Assembly (NCBI GenBank): GCA_003248865.1
Contig: QFPK01000029.1
Span: forward strand, 1 to 25,791
DNA length: 25,791 nt
From: Sphingomonas sp.
GTDB lineage: Bacteria; Pseudomonadota; Alphaproteobacteria; Sphingomonadales; Sphingomonadaceae
Reading direction: 5' to 3'
A program made the position numbers and the translations under genes. Below, one piece after another: positions 22,755 through 25,791 of this stretch. A model generated the notes under the pieces. That model did not search any database, had not been told where the DNA came from, and was given only the letters and a program-made list of their open reading frames with translations. Numbering within the stretch: position 1 is the first letter of the stretch; every line of letters begins with the position of its first letter.

Positions 22755-23024
22755 ATGACGACTGGTCAAACAACTGCGATCGGGATCACCCGAGCCGCGA
22801 TTACAGGCGGCCTGTTCCTCGCAACGCTCTTCGCCCTTTGCTGGGGTGCTGCCATCGCAGGGATCGAGTTCACGCATGCGTTCCTGGCGCTGTTCACCCC
22901 GTCCGCCGTCGGGACGCCGGGCGCTTTCGGGATGGGGATCCTGTGCGCCGCGCTCGGTGGCGCCGTTGGGGGTGCCGTGCTTGCGCTGTTCTGGAATGCG
23001 GCAGGACGCCTGGGGCTCGGCTGA
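22755..23024 (+). CDS. Small two-helix membrane protein, unknown function
   Basis: An 89-residue protein with two or three hydrophobic segments, about residues 8-32, 35-46 and 58-80, rich in Gly/Ala. ATG 22755 has a strong AAGGAGG (22743-22749) 5 nt upstream; an earlier ATG at 22722 is poorly placed. It has one His and two Cys, with no cluster resembling a metal site. Similar small membrane proteins often sit in copper operons, but I do not recognise the family. It lies immediately before the MerR-type promoter of the copper ATPase. Confidence 0.68.
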   Translation: MTTGQTTAIGITRAAITGGLFLATLFALCWGAAIAGIEFTHAFLALFTPSAVGTPGAFGMGILCAALGGAVGGAVLALFWNAAGRLGLG

Positions 23025-23028
23025 CGAG

Positions 23029-23059
23029 TTGACCCCGACATTGTGTCAAGGTGCAGGTT
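23029..23059 (+). promoter_or_regulatory. MerR-type promoter/operator for the copper ATPase
   Basis: TTGACC (23029-23034) is separated by 19 nt from CAGGTT (23054-23059). The spacer carries a dyad ACCCCGACA (23032-23040), TTG, TGTCAAGGT (23044-23052), with 7 of 9 positions matching. The left part shares TTGACCCCGxAC-like sequence with the promoter at 21425. Control by the CueR-like protein encoded upstream is likely. Confidence 0.75.
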
Positions 23060-23087
23060 CGCGCCGGACTCGAGTTTGGAGATGACG

Positions 23088-25454
23088 ATGGCAGACCTGC
23101 ACCAACATGGCGCATCCGGCCACGCCCATAACTGCTGTGGAGCGGGCGGGGCCGACACGGACACAAAGACGGCTCGCGATCCGGTCTGCGGCATGATGGT
23201 CGATCCGCACGCGTCTCCGCATCGCGCTGAGCATGCAGGGCGACCCTACTATTTCTGCTCAGCCGGGTGCCGCACCAAGTTCATCGCCAATCCGGCACAG
23301 TATCTGGGAGATGCACCCCCGCCGCCGGTCGCGCCCGCCGGCACGATCTACACCTGTCCCATGCATCCCGAGATCCGGCAGGAGGGACCAGGATCATGCC
23401 CGATCTGCGGCATGGCGCTGGAGCCCGAGATGCCAGGTGCAGACACTGGGCCGAACCCCGAACTCGTCGACTTCACCCGTCGCTTCAAGATCGGGCTCGC
23501 GCTCACCATTCCTGTCCTCATCCTCGAGATGGGCGGGCATCTCCTCGGCCTCCACCGATACATCGCGCCACAGCTATCGAATTGGCTGCAGCTGCTGTTC
23601 GCGACGCCAGTGGTCCTGTGGGCAGGATGGCCCTTCTTCGAGCGCGGCTGGGCCTCGATCAAAAGCCGCAACCTGAACATGTTCACGCTGATCGCACTCG
23701 GCACTGGGGCAGCACTCCTCTACAGCCTTGTTGCCACGATCGCGCCCCAGCTTTTCCCACCATCATTCCGCAACATGGACGGCTCGGTCCCAGCCTATTT
23801 CGAGCCCGCGGCGGTCATCGTCGTTCTGGTACTGCTCGGCCAGATGCTGGAGCTGCGCGCGCGCGAGGCAACGGGCGGCGCGATCCGGGCGCTGCTCGAT
23901 CTCGCACCCAAGATTGCAAGGCGCGTCGCCGCCGACGGCAGCGATGCCGAAATCCCGCTCGACGATGTGCAAGTCGGCGATCGGCTGCGGGTGCGACCCG
24001 GGGAGGCCGTCCCGGTGGACGGCAGCATGCTGGAAGGCCGTTCGACCCTCGACGAATCCATGGTGACCGGCGAGTCCCTGCCTGTCTCGAAGGTGGAGGG
24101 CGACCGGCTGATTGCCGGAACGATGAACCAGACCGGTGCGTTCACCATGACCGCCGAGCGAGTCGGCCGCGATACGCTCCTCTCGCAGATCGTGGCCATG
24201 GTCGCCTCCGCGCAGCGCAGCCGGGCCCCGATCCAGCGCCTCGCCGATCGCGTATCGGGCTGGTTCGTCCCCGCCGTGATCCTGATCGCGCTCATCGCCT
24301 TTGCAGTATGGGCACTTGTCGGGCCCGAGCCGCGCCTCTCCTACGCCTTTGTCGTCGCCGTCTCGGTGCTCATCATCGCTTGCCCCTGCGCGCTGGGGCT
24401 GGCCACGCCCATGTCCATCATGGTCGGCGTCGGCCGCGGTGCGCAGGCCGGCGTCCTCATCAAGAATGCGGAGGCGCTGGAACGGCTGGAGAAGGTCGAT
24501 ACCCTGCTCGTCGACAAGACAGGCACGCTCACCGAAGGCAAGCCGCGCGTCGCCGGCATCAATGCGGCGGATGGAGTCGACGGGGCGGAGCTGCTCTCGC
24601 TTGCTGCCGCGCTCGAACGCCAGAGCCAGCATCCGCTCGCTGCCGCCATTGTCGCCGAGGCCGCCGCGCGGGGACTTGCGCTTCTGCCGGTCAGCGACTT
24701 CGACGCCCCATCCGGCAAAGGGGTGATCGGCACGGTTTCGGGGCGGCGCATCGCGATCGGCAAGCCCGCATACCTCGCCGAGCTGGGTGTCGACACGGCC
24801 GGTCTTACCGAGGCCGCAGACGCCGCGCGGCGCGAAGGCGCAACGGCCGTTCTGGTCGCCATCGACGGCCGCCCGGCCGGAAGCATCGCCATTGCCGACC
24901 AGGTGAAGGCGTCGACGCCCGAGGCGCTTGCCGCCTTTCGCCAGCTCGGCATCCGGGTGGTCATGCTGACTGGGGACAACCGCACGACAGCATACGCCAT
25001 CGCACGCCGCCTCGGCATCACCGACTTCGAAGCCGACGTCATGCCGGCCGACAAGCAGGCAACGGTCGAACGCATGCGGCGCGAGGGCCGTGTCGTCGCC
25101 ATGGCCGGTGACGGCGTCAACGATGCACCGGCGCTTGCCGCAGCAGATGTCGGCATCGCGATGGGCGGAGGCACCGACGTGGCCATCGAAAGTGCAGGCG
25201 TCACCCTCATGGGCGGTGACCTGATGGGTATCGTCCGGGCGCGCCGTCTCAGCCGTGCGACCATGCGCAACATCCGGCAAAATCTGGTTTTCGCCTTCAT
25301 CTACAACGCAGCAGGTGTGCCCCTCGCCGCCGGCGTCCTCTTCCCGACCTTCGGCCTGCTGCTGTCGCCGATCATCGCGGCCGCCGCCATGGCACTCTCA
25401 TCGGTCAGCGTCGTCGGCAACGCGCTTCGGCTGAGGAGCGTCGATCTGCGCTGA
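23088..25454 (+). CDS. copA: Copper-exporting P1B-type ATPase (CopA/SilP-like)
   Basis: A 788-residue inner-membrane ATPase expected to pump Cu(I) (or Ag(I)) out of the cytoplasm. The N-terminus has a His/Cys stretch (HQHGASGHAHNCC), a YHS-type domain (residues ~31-73, CGMMVDP and YYFCSAGC) and a heavy-metal-binding domain (87-113, CPMHPEI, CPICGMAL). No HMA ferredoxin-like domain is present. The core shows TGES, the CPC membrane motif (432-434), DKTGT (phosphorylated D476), HP (H515-P516), a TGDNR motif and GDGVNDAP (674-681), and eight TM helices. Start ATG 23088 is chosen because GGAG (23078-23081) is 6 nt upstream; ATG 23082 directly abuts that site. It is controlled by the MerR-type promoter at 23029. 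It is a different gene from the multicopper oxidase copA at 17934. Confidence 0.95.
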   Translation: MADLHQHGASGHAHNCCGAGGADTDTKTARDPVCGMMVDPHASPHRAEHAGRPYYFCSAGCRTKFIANPAQYLGDAPPPPVAPAGTIYTCPMHPEIRQEGPGSCPICGMALEPEMPGADTGPNPELVDFTRRFKIGLALTIPVLILEMGGHLLGLHRYIAPQLSNWLQLLFATPVVLWAGWPFFERGWASIKSRNLNMFTLIALGTGAALLYSLVATIAPQLFPPSFRNMDGSVPAYFEPAAVIVVLVLLGQMLELRAREATGGAIRALLDLAPKIARRVAADGSDAEIPLDDVQVGDRLRVRPGEAVPVDGSMLEGRSTLDESMVTGESLPVSKVEGDRLIAGTMNQTGAFTMTAERVGRDTLLSQIVAMVASAQRSRAPIQRLADRVSGWFVPAVILIALIAFAVWALVGPEPRLSYAFVVAVSVLIIACPCALGLATPMSIMVGVGRGAQAGVLIKNAEALERLEKVDTLLVDKTGTLTEGKPRVAGINAADGVDGAELLSLAAALERQSQHPLAAAIVAEAAARGLALLPVSDFDAPSGKGVIGTVSGRRIAIGKPAYLAELGVDTAGLTEAADAARREGATAVLVAIDGRPAGSIAIADQVKASTPEALAAFRQLGIRVVMLTGDNRTTAYAIARRLGITDFEADVMPADKQATVERMRREGRVVAMAGDGVNDAPALAAADVGIAMGGGTDVAIESAGVTLMGGDLMGIVRARRLSRATMRNIRQNLVFAFIYNAAGVPLAAGVLFPTFGLLLSPIIAAAAMALSSVSVVGNALRLRSVDLR

Positions 25455-25693
25455 CCGTCAGTCGATGTTTGAGCAAAGTTCGATTTGAAGACACGATTGG
25501 ATATTGAGCTGTTCGCATTCCCAGGCGCACTTTGTCCGAATGGTACCTTTCCTCAAGGCAAGACAACTACCTTCAATTTCGGGGTCAGCGACACCGCTCA
25601 ATCGATCAGACATCAATGTAAGGGGGACGCACGCAGCCGCGGATATAGGGCATTTCGGAATATATAGGTTTTCCCACATATTCTTTGCCGCCG
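25455..25693. other. Lower-G+C non-coding stretch
   Basis: There is no credible gene here. The base composition is visibly more A/T-rich than the metal genes, with AT-rich patches such as GAATATATAGG (near 25659-25669), suggesting a junction of different origin. A GGGGTCAG sequence (25581-25588) is the complement of CTGACCCC at 25698-25705, so part of this may be a remnant of an insertion sequence. Confidence 0.35.
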
Positions 25694-25791
25694 TGACCTG
25701 ACCCCCTGATGTCATCCGGTTTGGGTTAGAGTCTGGTTGTGGTTGTTGCGCATGTGCGCTGCTGAAGCAACGGGCTGCACGCGTGCAGCCC
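25694..25791 (+). mobile_element. Probable left end of an insertion sequence
   Basis: TGACCTGACCCCC (25694-25706) resembles the TGACCTGACCCC-type terminal repeats seen in IS3-family elements, and the following ~85 bp is typical of a leader upstream of a transposase gene. It includes GCGCA/TGCGC (25748-25759) and, at the very end of the window, a perfect 20-bp palindrome GGGCTGCACG followed by CGTGCAGCCC (25772-25791). No transposase coding sequence is within the window. The family assignment is from memory of terminal sequences and is not verified. Confidence 0.45.

Noticed and set aside
23763..25280. 505-codon minus-strand frame opposite the copper ATPase
   Set aside because: Antisense shadow of the P-type ATPase core, without recognisable domain.
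25458..25715. 85-codon minus-strand ORF at the right edge
   Set aside because: Its start lies inside the presumed IS end, there is no ribosome binding site that convinces, and no motif is recognisable.
1..25791. tRNA, rRNA or CRISPR array
   Set aside because: No cloverleaf, rRNA-like sequence or regularly spaced short repeats were seen on either strand; the only regular repeats are the coding repeats in copA.

Overview
The window is high-G+C DNA that looks like an accessory region (plasmid or integrative element) of an alphaproteobacterium, most likely a sphingomonad. This rests on gene content and protein style: a ParB-like protein, a Toprim protein, a DUF2493 protein and a DUF736 protein in one stretch, followed by metal-resistance genes. 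It was judged by eye; no database search was possible. Nothing chromosomal or housekeeping is visible.

Layout. (1) 1-98 appears to be the end of an unidentified insertion element that has removed the 5' part of a ParB-like gene (99-1448). (2) 1508-5175 is mobile-element backbone: a Toprim protein, a DUF2493 (SLOG-type) protein, a 30-codon ORF coupled by ATGA overlaps, a small membrane protein and a DUF736 protein, ending in a strong hairpin terminator. (3) 5407-7058 is a cadmium/lead/zinc-type module: cadR with its own promoter, a textbook MerR-family operator overlapping its stop codon, a short CDF transporter and an isoprenylcysteine-methyltransferase-like protein. (4) 7094-14215 is a czc-type efflux operon: a small exported Cys/His protein, czcC, czcB, czcA and czcD. 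(5) 16492-14233 on the minus strand is a copper operon (DUF411 protein, CopC, CopD, NTF2-like protein) converging on czcD. (6) Divergent from it, 16600-17875 encodes a CnrY/CnrX/CnrH-like anti-sigma, metal sensor and ECF sigma set, followed by the multicopper oxidase CopA, CopB and a 55-residue exported Cys/Met protein. (7) 21425-25454 is a Cu(I)-type module: a MerR-type promoter, a regulator fused in frame to a Cys-rich four-helix-bundle copper-binding domain, two small envelope proteins, a second MerR-type promoter and a CopA/SilP-like P1B-ATPase. (8) 25455-25791 is lower-G+C non-coding DNA ending in what looks like the start of another insertion sequence.

How it works together (inference). 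Three regulatory inputs are stacked: CadR for divalent ions, an ECF sigma system released by a periplasmic CnrX-like sensor, and a CueR-like sensor for cytoplasmic Cu(I). They would control cytoplasmic export (CDF proteins, P-ATPase), trans-envelope export (CzcCBA), periplasmic copper handling and oxidation (CopA, CopB, CopC, DUF411, small proteins) and copper storage (Csp-like domain). The most unusual items are the MerR-Csp fusion, a CnrX-like sensor with the five nickel/cobalt ligand spacings preserved but placed next to copper genes, and four Cys-His-Met-His-Cys repeats inside CopA.
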